Assembly: GCA_000830315.1 (NCBI GenBank)
Contig: CP010426.1
Span: forward strand, 199,156-263,155
Direction of reading: 5' to 3'
DNA length: 64,000 bases
Origin: an archaeon GW2011_AR20
GTDB lineage: Archaea > Nanobdellota > Nanobdellia > SCGC-AAA011-G17 > GW2011-AR20
In this document: positions 1 to 8,010 of the stretch, one piece after another
Position numbering within the stretch: position 1 is the stretch's first letter
Layout: each line of letters opens with the position of its first letter
The notes under the pieces: generated by a model
Told to the model about the DNA's origin: nothing
What the model saw: the letters and a program-made list of their open reading frames with translations, nothing else
The model's database searches: none
Program-made: the position numbers and the translations under genes

Positions 1-2
1 CA

Positions 3-179
3 TTAAAAATAGATTGCGAGGCAGAAGAATCAAGATGTGTTGAGCTTCCTTCGGAAATTGAATTGCAGGATTCATGCAAAAGCCCTGTTTTATACACTAA
101 TTCAGAAACCTTATATGATTTAGAATTAAAAAGAGAGAGTAATCTTTTTACAATAAAGACCTTATCAAAAACATTATAA
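3..179 (+). CDS. C-terminal fragment of an unknown protein
   Basis: The frame is open from the window edge to a TAA at 177-179 and gives 58 codons with no start, so the gene begins outside the window. The peptide is polar, holds three cysteines in its first half (IDCEAEESRC and later DSC) and ends in KTLSKTL. It lies 22 bases upstream of the pilin-like gene series in the same direction and is probably an earlier member of that operon. No family is recognisable from this fragment. Confidence 0.55.
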   Translation, partial: LKIDCEAEESRCVELPSEIELQDSCKSPVLYTNSETLYDLELKRESNLFTIKTLSKTL

Positions 180-201
180 ATTCTTTAAGATTTAGGTAAT
201 T

Positions 202-591
202 ATGCATAAAAAAGGTGATTTGTTAATTGAAAAGCAGCTGATATTTGCTTTCTATTTAATCTTGGCTGTTGTTGTTTATTTCATGATAGGAAGCATTGCC
301 TCTGAAAGATCTTATTTTGAGGATTATTTTGTCAGGGATTTGGGATTGACGATAGATATGTTACATAATTCTCCTGGAAAAGTAAGTATTGAGTATCATG
401 GATTAAGCAATTTTAATTTAGTTACAAAGGAAAATTTCGTCGAAGTTAGATCTTCCAAAAATATTCCTAAGATTTATGCTTTCACAAGGGATAAAAATTA
501 CGTGCAATTAGATTATAATTTTAATTTTTTAAATGATACATTAAAAATCAAGAAGGACAAGGCTATTTATTTAGAGATGGTAAAAAAATGA
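202..591 (+). CDS. Small single-membrane-segment protein, pilin-like N terminus
   Basis: A 129-residue protein starting MHKKGDLLIEKQ followed by one hydrophobic segment (about residues 13-32) and then a small extracytoplasmic domain. A positively charged tip, a KKG-type processing site and an adjacent hydrophobic helix is the layout of archaeal class III (type IV pilin-like) signal peptides, but the acidic residue at +1 to +2 and the short charged stretch before the helix are atypical. Its stop overlaps the next start by 4 bases. It could be a minor pilin or pseudopilin, or simply an anchored surface protein. Confidence 0.65.
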   Translation: MHKKGDLLIEKQLIFAFYLILAVVVYFMIGSIASERSYFEDYFVRDLGLTIDMLHNSPGKVSIEYHGLSNFNLVTKENFVEVRSSKNIPKIYAFTRDKNYVQLDYNFNFLNDTLKIKKDKAIYLEMVKK

Positions 592-1064
592 ATAAAAAGG
601 CGCAGTTTGAAACATCACATGAATTGATAATTTGGATACCACGAATTATTGCACTGGTTATTGTCGCTGGAATTGTATTCTTTCTAATTACATTGCCTGT
701 AAAACAAAGTTTCGAGATAGATAAACTACAGGAGACAATTTTAAGACAGAGATTTTTATACAGCGAAAATTGTCTGGCTCATAATGATGGTAAAGTAAAT
801 TCAGGAATAATAGATAAAAGTAAATTCAACCAAAAAAATTTGGATAAATGTTTTGAGGCAAATGATAAAATTGGTGTAAACTTGAATTTGATTACAGATA
901 AAATTGAAACAATAAATTTAAATCAAAAAATAGCCGAAAAACTTGATTTTTGCTTTGATAAAAAACATTTCACATGCACAAATTATACTTACTATGTTTT
1001 AATTCAGGATGAAAAAAAATTGGAAAGTGGATTATTAAATGTAGCTATGATTAAAATAAAATGA
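588..1064 (+). CDS. Type IV pilin-like or pseudopilin-like protein
   Basis: A 158-residue protein starting MNKKAQFETSHELIIW. KKA followed by Q and then a hydrophobic helix (about residues 14-34) is the classic archaeal prepilin cleavage context, common in DPANN genomes. The remaining domain is polar with four to five cysteines (NCLAHN, DKCFE, DFCFD, FTCTN), suggesting disulfides outside the membrane. ATG and the previous TGA share ATGA, so translation is coupled. A prepilin peptidase is encoded at 10410-11249. The exact filament or complex is unknown. Confidence 0.7.
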   Translation: MNKKAQFETSHELIIWIPRIIALVIVAGIVFFLITLPVKQSFEIDKLQETILRQRFLYSENCLAHNDGKVNSGIIDKSKFNQKNLDKCFEANDKIGVNLNLITDKIETINLNQKIAEKLDFCFDKKHFTCTNYTYYVLIQDEKKLESGLLNVAMIKIK

Positions 1065-1570
1065 AAAAAGGTGAAAGCGCGATAACATTCGTATTTTCTT
1101 TGATTTTTCTAGCAATAGTTATAACAATATTCTATGCATTATTCTTATTATCTTCTGTAAACAAAGCAAACTTTTCAATAAACCAGGTTAGCTTGTCAGA
1201 TGTCAACATTAATCTTATTAACTATCTGAGAACCCCTCTAAATACAACGACCGTTTATGATTTGATGATTAATTCATATTATAACAACGATTACAGAGAA
1301 CTAGAAACTTTAAGCGAAAATATTTTTAATAGAGTTTATGATAATGAAAGATGTCCTCTATGGAATATCAAGGGAGAAATTAACAATGAGAAGTTTTTCG
1401 AATTTGAATCGAAATTTGATGCAAGAAAGTATACTTTATCACAGAATCCGAGAAATTTTCTTAGAATATTCACGGATGACTACCTAGCAACAAGATCATC
1501 TTCTTTTGATATTGTGTTTCCAGATAATAAAAAGGCTAAAATAACTTTGTTGGAGGGGTGCGTAGAATGA
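1061..1570 (+). CDS. Pilin-like anchored protein
   Basis: A 169-residue protein starting MKKGESAITFVFSLIF. KKG then E and a hydrophobic helix (residues about 8-29) resembles a class III signal peptide with the conserved Glu close to +1. The outer domain has two cysteines (ERCPLW and EGCVE at the C terminus) that could pair. It overlaps both neighbours through ATGA junctions, so the four genes from 202 to 2280 form one translationally coupled unit. I cannot assign a finer role. Confidence 0.68.
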   Translation: MKKGESAITFVFSLIFLAIVITIFYALFLLSSVNKANFSINQVSLSDVNINLINYLRTPLNTTTVYDLMINSYYNNDYRELETLSENIFNRVYDNERCPLWNIKGEINNEKFFEFESKFDARKYTLSQNPRNFLRIFTDDYLATRSSSFDIVFPDNKKAKITLLEGCVE

Positions 1571-2280
1571 ATAAAAAAGCTATTTTTATGCCCTTACTTT
1601 CGTTTTTTGTATTAATTATCCTAACATATTCCTACTATGAATTAGTTGTTAAAGATGTAGAAGATAAATCAAGCACAATCGGATTGAACCAGGCAGAACT
1701 TGTCAATGCTTACAACAAGGGAATTGAAAACGAGTTTAATGCGGAAAAGGCGGTAAGTCATTCATTAAATAGCGCGATTAACGAGTTCTCAAAAAATGGC
1801 GGGGTTAATGGTAAATGCAATAATTTGTGGAAATTTAATTCCGATTGCGAGCCGGATTTAGAAAAGAATTTTATTAATGTTTTTACGAATGAATTGTTAA
1901 AATACGGCTATGATGCAAAAGAAATCAAAATAAATGATAATTCCATAACCATCATTCTAAACGATTTCACTTACAAGAAGGAATTGAAAAATTTTAACCT
2001 AGAATATTCTTTGCCAATAGCTGTAAGAAAAGAACTTGATATTGATTTAAATAAATTAAATTCTTTAAAAGATCAAGTTAAAAAATGTCTGGAAGAGGGA
2101 AAACCTTTAAATACTTGTACGAATGAAAAAACAGAAGTTCAGGAAAATCTTATGGTCTTCAGCATAGAAAACAATAAAAACATATTAATTTACACAGAAA
2201 AAATAGAAACAAAAAAGCCGGTTTTTGTTTTTAAGATAAATACAAGGGATACCGGAATTAAAAGGGAAACGGTGTTTTAA
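1567..2280 (+). CDS. Pilin-like anchored protein, larger
   Basis: A 237-residue protein. I chose ATG 1567 (MNKKAIFMPLLSFF) over an upstream GTG at 1558 because GGAGGGG lies just before it and ATGA overlaps the previous stop. One hydrophobic segment (about residues 8-22) follows KKA, then a 210-residue outer domain with four cysteines in two close pairs (GKCNNLW...DCEPD; KKCLEEG...NTCTN). The same layout is seen in the three genes before it. It is the last of the pilin-like set and sits one base ahead of RPA, so a DNA-replication gene may share its transcript. Confidence 0.68.
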   Translation: MNKKAIFMPLLSFFVLIILTYSYYELVVKDVEDKSSTIGLNQAELVNAYNKGIENEFNAEKAVSHSLNSAINEFSKNGGVNGKCNNLWKFNSDCEPDLEKNFINVFTNELLKYGYDAKEIKINDNSITIILNDFTYKKELKNFNLEYSLPIAVRKELDIDLNKLNSLKDQVKKCLEEGKPLNTCTNEKTEVQENLMVFSIENNKNILIYTEKIETKKPVFVFKINTRDTGIKRETVF

Positions 2281-2281
2281 A

Positions 2282-3268
2282 ATGATTGGATTAACATATC
2301 AACAAATAATAGAGAAAATACAAAAAGAAAAGGGTCTCTCTGTAAATGAAATAGAAATTAAAGTTAAATCGAAGTTAAGAGAGTTAAGCGATTTAATCAG
2401 CAAGGAAGGAGCGGCATATATCGTTGCTAATGAACTCGGAATAAAGGTATTCGAGGATTTTGGCAAGAAAACCTTAAAGATAAACCAGCTAATAGCCGGC
2501 ATAGGTTCATTAAATATTCTTGGAAAGATTGTTGATATTTATGATGTTCGGGAATTTAACACGAATAATAGAAAGGGAAAGGTTGCAAGCTTGTTAATCG
2601 GAGATGAAACCGGAACCTGCAGGGTTGTTTTATGGGATACTAATCATATTAAAGAAGTCGAAAATGGAAATATTGTAAAAGACAAAGTAATCAAGATAAA
2701 AAACGCCTATGTTAAGGATAATAATGGATTCAGGGAAATTCATTTGGGAAATCGTGCAAGTATTGACTTAAGTCCGGATGAAAAGATAACCGAAGTTAAA
2801 CTTGGTTCAATAAGAGAGGTGTTAAGAAAACAAATAAAAGATTTAAATCCGGGAGAATTTGCCTCTATTTCTGGGACAATTGTTCAGGCATTTGAGCCGA
2901 AATTTTATGATGCTTGTTCAGATTGCGGAAAAAAAGTAAATGGAGAAATGAAATGTGAAATGCATCCAAATGCCTCTTCAAGCAAAATGCCCATATTCAA
3001 TTTTTATTTAGATGACGGAAGCGATAATATAAGATTAGTTGCTTTTAGGGATCATGCTTATAAATTAGTCGAAAATCTGAATGATATGAGAGAAAATCCG
3101 GCTTTATTTGAAGAGACAAGGGTTAATTTGCTTGGCTCGCAATATGTGTTTACGGGAAAGGTCACAAAAAACGAGATGTTTGACAGAAATGAATTTTTAA
3201 TAAGTTCGATAGAACAGATAAATCCTGAGGAAGCTGCACAGGAGATTATAGAGCAAATTGATGTTTAA
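2282..3268 (+). CDS. rpa: Replication protein A, single-stranded DNA-binding
   Basis: A 328-residue archaeal RPA-like protein that would coat single-stranded DNA in replication and repair. A helical N-terminal region (1-65) precedes an OB fold (about 70-160, with GKVASLLIGDETGTCRVVLW typical of RPA). A second OB-fold region (about 185-305) contains a zinc cluster at about 211-229 (CSDC, then C and H in KCEMHPN). The start follows the previous stop by one base, so it is probably co-transcribed with the pilin-like genes. The family assignment is firm; subunit partners are not visible nearby. Confidence 0.9.
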   Translation: MIGLTYQQIIEKIQKEKGLSVNEIEIKVKSKLRELSDLISKEGAAYIVANELGIKVFEDFGKKTLKINQLIAGIGSLNILGKIVDIYDVREFNTNNRKGKVASLLIGDETGTCRVVLWDTNHIKEVENGNIVKDKVIKIKNAYVKDNNGFREIHLGNRASIDLSPDEKITEVKLGSIREVLRKQIKDLNPGEFASISGTIVQAFEPKFYDACSDCGKKVNGEMKCEMHPNASSSKMPIFNFYLDDGSDNIRLVAFRDHAYKLVENLNDMRENPALFEETRVNLLGSQYVFTGKVTKNEMFDRNEFLISSIEQINPEEAAQEIIEQIDV

Positions 3269-3731
3269 GACATAAGCTGATGATCTCTATCTTCTGCAAA
3301 TTTTTTTATTATTTTATCTACCTCTTTGATTGAAAATACAAAACTTTCATCTAGAACTTCATTAAAAACGCTTTCTATTAATAAATCCGCATCGCCAAAA
3401 CTTTTATTAATTGATTCTGCAAATTTTTTGGTATAATCTCAAGTGTAAAATTTACTTTGATTTTTTTAGAATCGCTCTCTTTTAAAATGTAATAATTAAT
3501 GTCTATGTGACATAAACTTTTCTTGTATTCTTCATCTGAAGTGTCTTCATAAATAACTGAAATCTCATAGATGTTTTTAGTACTTTGATCAACAAATCTT
3601 ATGCGCCTTCCTACCTCCCCAGCATAATGATTTTCTAGAAGTTTCCTTAATTGATATAAAAACTCTTTGCCGATATGTCCGTACTCAAGTTTTCTCTCTT
3701 GAAATTTTTGGTAAAATATTGAGATGGGCAT
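3265..3731 (-). pseudogene. Unknown gene with a -1 frame change at an A6 run
   Basis: The first frame starts at 3731 (MPISIFYQKFQERK) and gives 117 residues ending at 3378. After residues IPK the -1 frame continues without stop for about 53 more residues (KKFAESINKSFGDADLLIES and onward) to a TAA at 3265-3267 that touches the end of RPA. The switch point is a run of six A on the coding strand (3424-3429), reading A AAA AAT in the slippery heptamer register. The joined protein would be about 155 residues, soluble and charged. It may be a sequencing or assembly indel, a real pseudogene, or a -1 frameshifting site. No family is recognised. Confidence 0.7.
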
Positions 3732-3819
3732 AACAAAGATTAGATTCGTATATATTTAAAACTTATCTTTACAAATTGCTTTTATAAAAGTTTATAAGAT
3801 ACCTATCTTAATTAGTAGT

Positions 3820-4275
3820 ATGATGTTTAAAACCCACTTAATGTTTTCTTTGCTAGTTTCTTCATTAATTTTTAAATATTTTAGCTTAAATCCTTACTTA
3901 TTTGTGCTGATTTTAGTTTTAGCTGGAAGTTTACCCGACATTGATCATACAAAAAGCAGAATTGGAAGAAAATTATTTATTATTTCTTGGATTATTAATT
4001 TCTTTTTTGGACATCGTAGATTAATTCACAGCATAATTTTTGCAAGCATATTAAGTTTGGTGATTAAAATGGTCTTTAATGAATACTGGATTCCATTTTA
4101 TATTGGCTACCTTTCTCATTTATTTTTAGATGTATTAACAAAGCAGGGGTTGTACATATTCTACCCTTCTAATTTTAAATTAGATGGTTTTATCAAAACA
4201 AACGGCTTATTTGAGAAAGTGTTTTTATTTATTTTGTTTGTTTTGAATGTATATTTGATTATTAAGCTTCTCTAA
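3820..4275 (+). CDS. YdjM/DUF457-like membrane metal-dependent hydrolase
   Basis: A 151-residue membrane protein with about four hydrophobic segments. It carries the conserved polar motifs of the YdjM family: SLPDIDH (about 37-43), GHRRLIHS (about 66-73) and YLSHLFLDVLTKQG (about 93-106), whose His and Asp residues are thought to bind metal. A TATA-like stretch (AAAGTTTATAAGA) lies about 30 bases before the start. The last 4 bases overlap the convergent lipoprotein gene. The substrate is unknown for the family; some bacterial members respond to DNA damage. Confidence 0.85.
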   Translation: MMFKTHLMFSLLVSSLIFKYFSLNPYLFVLILVLAGSLPDIDHTKSRIGRKLFIISWIINFFFGHRRLIHSIIFASILSLVIKMVFNEYWIPFYIGYLSHLFLDVLTKQGLYIFYPSNFKLDGFIKTNGLFEKVFLFILFVLNVYLIIKLL

Positions 4276-4748
4276 ATTTCGAGACCATAACTACCTTTAC
4301 TAATATTTGTTTGGTTATTGCTTGTCTGATTACTAATATTTGTTTGGTTATTGCTTGTCTGATTACTTACTATTTGGGTAAGTGTGACATTTACATATGT
4401 AACTTTATCGGCATAAACGGATTTAACATCTTGATATGTGTAATAACCATTTTTAGTAACATAAACCATATGTGATCCTACACTTAATCCATCGATTCTT
4501 AAAGGAGTTAGACCACGACTTAAATTTAAATCGTCGATGTATAAATTTGCAACTGATGGGTTAGAAAATGCATAAATACTTCCGGTTGTCTTGGTTATAT
4601 TCGTTTGATTATAAATGGGAGCTTGATCCCTTATATCTGGTTGTCTATATCTAGATGGTTTTCTTCCAACAGCTTCATTACAAGCGCTTACTAAAAACAA
4701 GGCTAGAACTAAAAATACACTTAAATAAATTAGTTTTTTATTCAACAA
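4272..4748 (-). CDS. PEGA-domain lipoprotein
   Basis: A 158-residue exported lipoprotein. MLNKKLIYLSVFL is followed by a hydrophobic core and a lipobox-like VSAC (Cys about 23), so it should be lipid-anchored outside. Residues about 57-115 match a PEGA surface domain (GSIYAFSNPSVANLYIDD, GLTPLRIDGLSVGSH). The C-terminal tail is an Asn/Gln/Ser/Thr linker with several N-X-S/T sites made by a 33-base tandem duplication. PEGA domains bind or decorate the cell surface; no enzymatic role is implied. Confidence 0.82.
   Translation of the reverse strand: MLNKKLIYLSVFLVLALFLVSACNEAVGRKPSRYRQPDIRDQAPIYNQTNITKTTGSIYAFSNPSVANLYIDDLNLSRGLTPLRIDGLSVGSHMVYVTKNGYYTYQDVKSVYADKVTYVNVTLTQIVSNQTSNNQTNISNQTSNNQTNISKGSYGLEI
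4299..4367 (+). repeat. 33-bp tandem repeat inside the PEGA lipoprotein gene
   Basis: Two perfect 33-base units (4299-4331 and 4332-4364) sit inside the minus-strand gene and encode repeated NQTSNNQTNIS on that strand. The unit is a multiple of three, so copy change alters tail length without breaking the frame. Confidence 0.9.
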
Positions 4749-4854
4749 AGATCACCTAATGATTCTTTAATTAAAAGATATATATATAATTGTATTTTAA
4801 CATATATTTCCTAAAATAGATATTATTTCCCAACAACCCCAAGTGACAACCGCA

Positions 4855-4971
4855 CTGGTTATATTTATAAATAAGTATACCTTTATTATAATAAGTTAGC
4901 TGAAATAAAAACCGATAAGGAAGCTAATTTTCAATTGAAAAAAGAGCCGAAAGGAAAGGAGGAGATATAAA
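4855..4971 (+). promoter_or_regulatory. Promoter and long structured leader before the radA operon
   Basis: TATATTTATAAATAAG (about 4860-4875) is a good archaeal TATA region. Unlike the mostly leaderless genes here, the ATG is about 95 bases further on. The leader holds an inverted repeat (TTAGCT around 4899 and AGCTAA around 4922) and ends in a very strong ribosome site, AAAGGAGGAG, before ATG 4972. Just upstream is a small dyad, AACC-GCACT-GGTT (about 4848-4860), which could be an operator. Confidence 0.5.
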
Positions 4972-5238
4972 ATGGGAAATCGTCCAATAAAGAAATGGCG
5001 TTCTGGCAATATAGAAGTTGCTGTATGGAGCAATGAAAAGGAGTTTAATGGGGGTTTAGTTGAATTTAAAACAATCTCTTTAAGCAGGAGTTATAAGAAA
5101 AAAGACGAGGAGATTTGGAGAAATGAGGTTATAAATTTGCGTAGGGGAGACATTCCTAAAATCATGGTGGTTTTACAAAAGGCTCAGGAAGAATTATTAT
5201 TAAATCAAGAGCAAGCTGAAGAAGAGGGGGGTGAATAA
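4972..5238 (+). CDS. Small conserved archaeal protein paired with RadA
   Basis: An 88-residue soluble protein ([21 protein letters not shown]) with a beta-rich first half (residues 10-45), then [22 protein letters not shown], which looks helical, and an acidic tail. The pattern of Trp, basic beta strands and a C-terminal helix resembles small single-stranded nucleic acid binding proteins of the PC4/transcription-cofactor kind, but this is only an impression. It shares an operon with RadA: the stop is 1 base before the RadA ATG. A role in recombination or replication is an inference from context. Confidence 0.8.
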   Translation: MGNRPIKKWRSGNIEVAVWSNEKEFNGGLVEFKTISLSRSYKKKDEEIWRNEVINLRRGDIPKIMVVLQKAQEELLLNQEQAEEEGGE

Positions 5239-5239
5239 A

Positions 5240-7687
5240 ATGGTAGAAAAAGAGAAAAAAGATTTTAATATTACTGATTTACCGGGTGTTGGAGCAGCAA
5301 CAGCTGAAAAATTGGAAGAAGCTGGTTTTAACACTTTAATGTCAATAGCCGTAGCTAGCCCTGCCGATATGGTTGAAATCGCTGGTGTAACAGAAGCAAC
5401 TGCTAGAAAAATAATAAATGTTGCGAGAAATAAATTAGATATGGGTTTTGAAACAGGAATAGAAGCTTTAGAAAAAAGAGCAAATGTAATAAAGATAACA
5501 ACAAATAGCAAAGCATTAGACGGATTATTTGGCGGAGGAATAGAAACAAATGCAATTACAGAATGTTATGGCCAATATGGAAGTGGAAAATCCAGTTTAG
5601 CACATCAGCTGGCTGTAAATGTTCAGTTGCCAAAAGAAAAAGGCGGAGCAGAAGGAATTGCTGTTTGGTTAGATACTGAGTCAACATTCAGGCCTGAAAG
5701 AATAAAACAAATTGCAGAAAATAATGGATTAGATGCAAATGAAATCTTGAAAGGAATCAGAGTAGTAAGATGTTTTAATTCAGATCATCAAATGTTAGTT
5801 ACTGAAAAGGTTGAAGATTTAATAAAAAATGACAATCTTCCTATAAAATTATTAATTGTAGATTCTTTAATGAGCTTATTTAGAAGTGATTTTTCTGGAC
5901 GTGGACAATTAAGTGATAGGCAACAAAAATTAAATAAGCATATGCACACTTTACTTAAATTGGCAAATAATTATAGCATTGCTGTTTATGTGACAAATCA
6001 AGTTATGGCTAATCCGGCTGTATTTTTTGGAGATCCCACAACAGCGATTGGGGGCCATATAGTTGGACACAATTGTTTAACCGCAGATTCATTAGTACAA
6101 TTAGAAGACGGGACGATAATTCCTATAGGAGATATTAAAGAAGGACAAAAAGTTGTTGGAAATAAAATAAATTCTGATTTAAAAGTTTCTGGCGCGTCAA
6201 TTAATAAAAAAATTGTTAATTTGGATGCAAGAGAAATATTTGAAATTGATACTGGAAATAAAATTAGAGCATCTGCAAAGCATAGATTCTTTAAATTAAA
6301 TAACTTTGAAATAGAAGAAATTTATGCTGAAAATATTAAAAAAGGAGACTTTATTGCGAGGGTTAATTCCTTAGAATTTAAAGGTTCAGAACAAAAACTA
6401 CCTAAAATAGAACACACTGAAATGATAATCGTTAATAAAGAGGGTTCTAAATTTATCAAAAATCAATTAGAAAAATTAGGGTTTACCAGAAAAGAGATTT
6501 GTGAAGAACTAAAAGTAAAACCAAGGCAACTGCGTAGAGTGTTAAATCAAGAATATGCAACCAATAAAGAAAATGTTAATTTATTAATTCAAAATGGAGT
6601 TGGCGATAAATTATTTGGGTTTGCGCAACAATACACCTCTAATAAATACAGAAATATTATTCTACCAGATAATTTAACTACAGAAATGGCACAAATTTTA
6701 GGCTATTTAATAGGCGATGGCAATCTTTACGATACTTCAATAAGGTTTAGAGATGCGAGAGTTCAGGTTTTAGAGAGCTATAACAATTTATTTGAATATA
6801 CTTTTAATCTAAGGGGTTCAATTTCTAAGGTTAAAGATAAAAAATGTTATCAATTAGGAATTAATAGTGTTGAATTAAATAATTTGTTTTCTCTAATAAA
6901 ACAGAATACGTACCATTATATCTCAAGGTCTCCAAAAGAGCACATTGCAGCATTCATTAGAGGTTTTGCAGATGCAGAAGGACATGTCGATAAAAAAAGA
7001 AAAAGAGTTATCATTAGCCAAAAAGATGATATGGTTTTAAGATTTATACAACTTTTGCTTTACAGGTTCGATATTCAAGCATTCTTAGAAAAGACAACGA
7101 CCAAAGAAGGCAAGTTTTGTCATCGCCTTAGAATAGATGATATTGAGGGATTAAAGTTTGCTCAGAAAATTGGACTTACAGCAAGCGATAAATTTGAAAT
7201 TATTGAAAAATGGTCTGATTTTAAGATTAACGAAAGAAAAATTTTTCCAATTTCAAGAAAAGAAATTTGGAATCTAATTAAATCAGAAGGTTATTATCCG
7301 ACTCATTTTATGGCACCAAAATCTGATAAATTCCTAACGATAAAGAATCTAAAACAAACTTTAGAAAAATTTAAACTTGCTGGGGTAAAAAATGAATTGA
7401 CTAAAAAGAAAATAGCTTTCATAGAGCATCTAATTGATTCCAATATAACATGGTGTAAAGTCAAGAAGATAAATAAAATGGATAATAAGGAAATATTATA
7501 TGATATAAGTGTTCATGGGCAAGAAAACTATATTGCAAATGGTTTTTTGGTGCATAATTCAACTTACAGGGTTTATTTAAGAAGAGGAAAGAAAGATACA
7601 AGAGTAGCAAAAATGGTAGACGCGCCTCAAATTGCTGAGTTAGAAGTTGGGTTCAAAATTAGCGAAAAAGGAATTGAAGATATTTAA
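5240..7687 (+). CDS. radA: RadA recombinase precursor interrupted by an intein
   Basis: The precursor is 815 residues and yields a 320-residue RadA after splicing. RadA forms ATP-dependent filaments for strand exchange. Helix-hairpin-helix domain at about 10-65 ([16 protein letters not shown]). Walker [10 protein letters not shown] at about 110-118. Walker B LLIVDSL near 205. L2 and NQV region near 255. The intein sits between GGHIVGHN and [10 protein letters not shown], which join to a normal RadA C terminus. I chose ATG 5240 rather than GTG 5231 because GAGGGGGG is then correctly spaced. It is co-transcribed with the small gene at 4972. Without splicing the ATPase core would be interrupted near its C terminus. 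Confidence 0.97.
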   Translation: MVEKEKKDFNITDLPGVGAATAEKLEEAGFNTLMSIAVASPADMVEIAGVTEATARKIINVARNKLDMGFETGIEALEKRANVIKITTNSKALDGLFGGGIETNAITECYGQYGSGKSSLAHQLAVNVQLPKEKGGAEGIAVWLDTESTFRPERIKQIAENNGLDANEILKGIRVVRCFNSDHQMLVTEKVEDLIKNDNLPIKLLIVDSLMSLFRSDFSGRGQLSDRQQKLNKHMHTLLKLANNYSIAVYVTNQVMANPAVFFGDPTTAIGGHIVGHNCLTADSLVQLEDGTIIPIGDIKEGQKVVGNKINSDLKVSGASINKKIVNLDAREIFEIDTGNKIRASAKHRFFKLNNFEIEEIYAENIKKGDFIARVNSLEFKGSEQKLPKIEHTEMIIVNKEGSKFIKNQLEKLGFTRKEICEELKVKPRQLRRVLNQEYATNKENVNLLIQNGVGDKLFGFAQQYTSNKYRNIILPDNLTTEMAQILGYLIGDGNLYDTSIRFRDARVQVLESYNNLFEYTFNLRGSISKVKDKKCYQLGINSVELNNLFSLIKQNTYHYISRSPKEHIAAFIRGFADAEGHVDKKRKRVIISQKDDMVLRFIQLLLYRFDIQAFLEKTTTKEGKFCHRLRIDDIEGLKFAQKIGLTASDKFEIIEKWSDFKINERKIFPISRKEIWNLIKSEGYYPTHFMAPKSDKFLTIKNLKQTLEKFKLAGVKNELTKKKIAFIEHLIDSNITWCKVKKINKMDNKEILYDISVHGQENYIANGFLVHNSTYRVYLRRGKKDTRVAKMVDAPQIAELEVGFKISEKGIEDI
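6074..7558 (+). mobile_element. RadA intein with LAGLIDADG homing endonuclease
   Basis: This is a 495-residue in-frame insertion. It starts with Cys ([13 protein letters not shown], block A) and ends IANGFLVHN, with the penultimate His and terminal Asn of block G. The first host residue after it is Ser. Block B is present as RASAKHRFF, with Ser-Ala-Lys-His in place of the usual Thr-x-x-His. Two dodecapeptide motifs, [10 protein letters not shown] (precursor about 487) and [11 protein letters not shown] (about 575), mark a LAGLIDADG endonuclease. Both have acidic residues intact, so homing may still be active. A helix-turn-helix-like piece ([19 protein letters not shown]) lies between the blocks. 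Confidence 0.96.
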
Positions 7688-7700
7688 TTTTCTTTTTTTA
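7688..7700 (+). terminator. T-rich terminator after radA
   Basis: TTTTCTTTTTTTA directly after the radA stop is the kind of pyrimidine-T run that ends archaeal transcripts. There is no hairpin. Confidence 0.45.
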
Positions 7701-7843
7701 TCTCAAAAAGTTTAATTTTTTGCGATATTAATTGGTGGGTGCACTAATTCTGTTTCTCCTAAACCGGAGGATATCAAAGATGGGCTGTTGTTAATGAAAC
7801 TAAAAAAATTGCATTGATTTAGAAGATTAGTATTCATAAGAAA

Positions 7844-7867
7844 CGCCCTTGCCAAGATTTGAACTGG
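7844..7867 (-). other. tRNA 3'-end-like fragment
   Basis: Read on the minus strand this is CCAGTTCAAATCTTGG followed by CAAGGGCG. It looks like a T arm (loop TTCAAAT; 4 of 5 stem pairs possible) plus the 3' half of an acceptor stem. No matching 5' half exists at the right distance, since the intact tRNA-Arg occupies that place. It could be a remnant of a tRNA left by integration or deletion, or chance. The rest of 7701-7877 holds a small CTCC/GGAG hairpin and no gene I can support. Confidence 0.35.
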
Positions 7868-7877
7868 AATTTTTAAG

Positions 7878-7965
7878 CGGGCAAGCGGGGATTTGAACCC
7901 CGATTACAGCCTTTCTGCTTTATTATTCGCGGGGCTGTGTACTATCCAGGTTATACGACTCGCCC
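7878..7965 (-). tRNA. tRNA-Arg(GCG), 14-base intron, C at position 33
   Basis: This is an 88-base tRNA gene. The acceptor GGGCGAG pairs with CTTGCCC, with G73. The D stem GTAT/GTAC flanks a 10-base loop with GG. The anticodon stem is CAGCC/GGCTG, and the T arm is CGGGG-TTCAAAT-CCCCG. The anticodon region is 14 bases too long. Removing 7913-7926 (standard 37/38 intron) leaves loop C-C-GCG-A-A. The intron fits a relaxed bulge-helix-bulge: bulges GA|A and AA|A flank a 4-base helix of CCGC against GCAG. Position 33 is C (genome 7931) instead of the near-universal T. That same C makes the only mismatch in the splicing helix. The anticodon reading is therefore likely, not certain. Confidence 0.82.
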
Positions 7966-8010
7966 ATAAACTTAAGGTAAATTTTTATATTATAAATATT
8001 TGCTATTTCC

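Noticed and set aside
7730-7840. Box C/D guide RNA
   Set aside because: Only loose matches to the C and D boxes (TTAATGAAAC, TTGA) with no kink-turn symmetry; not enough to call.
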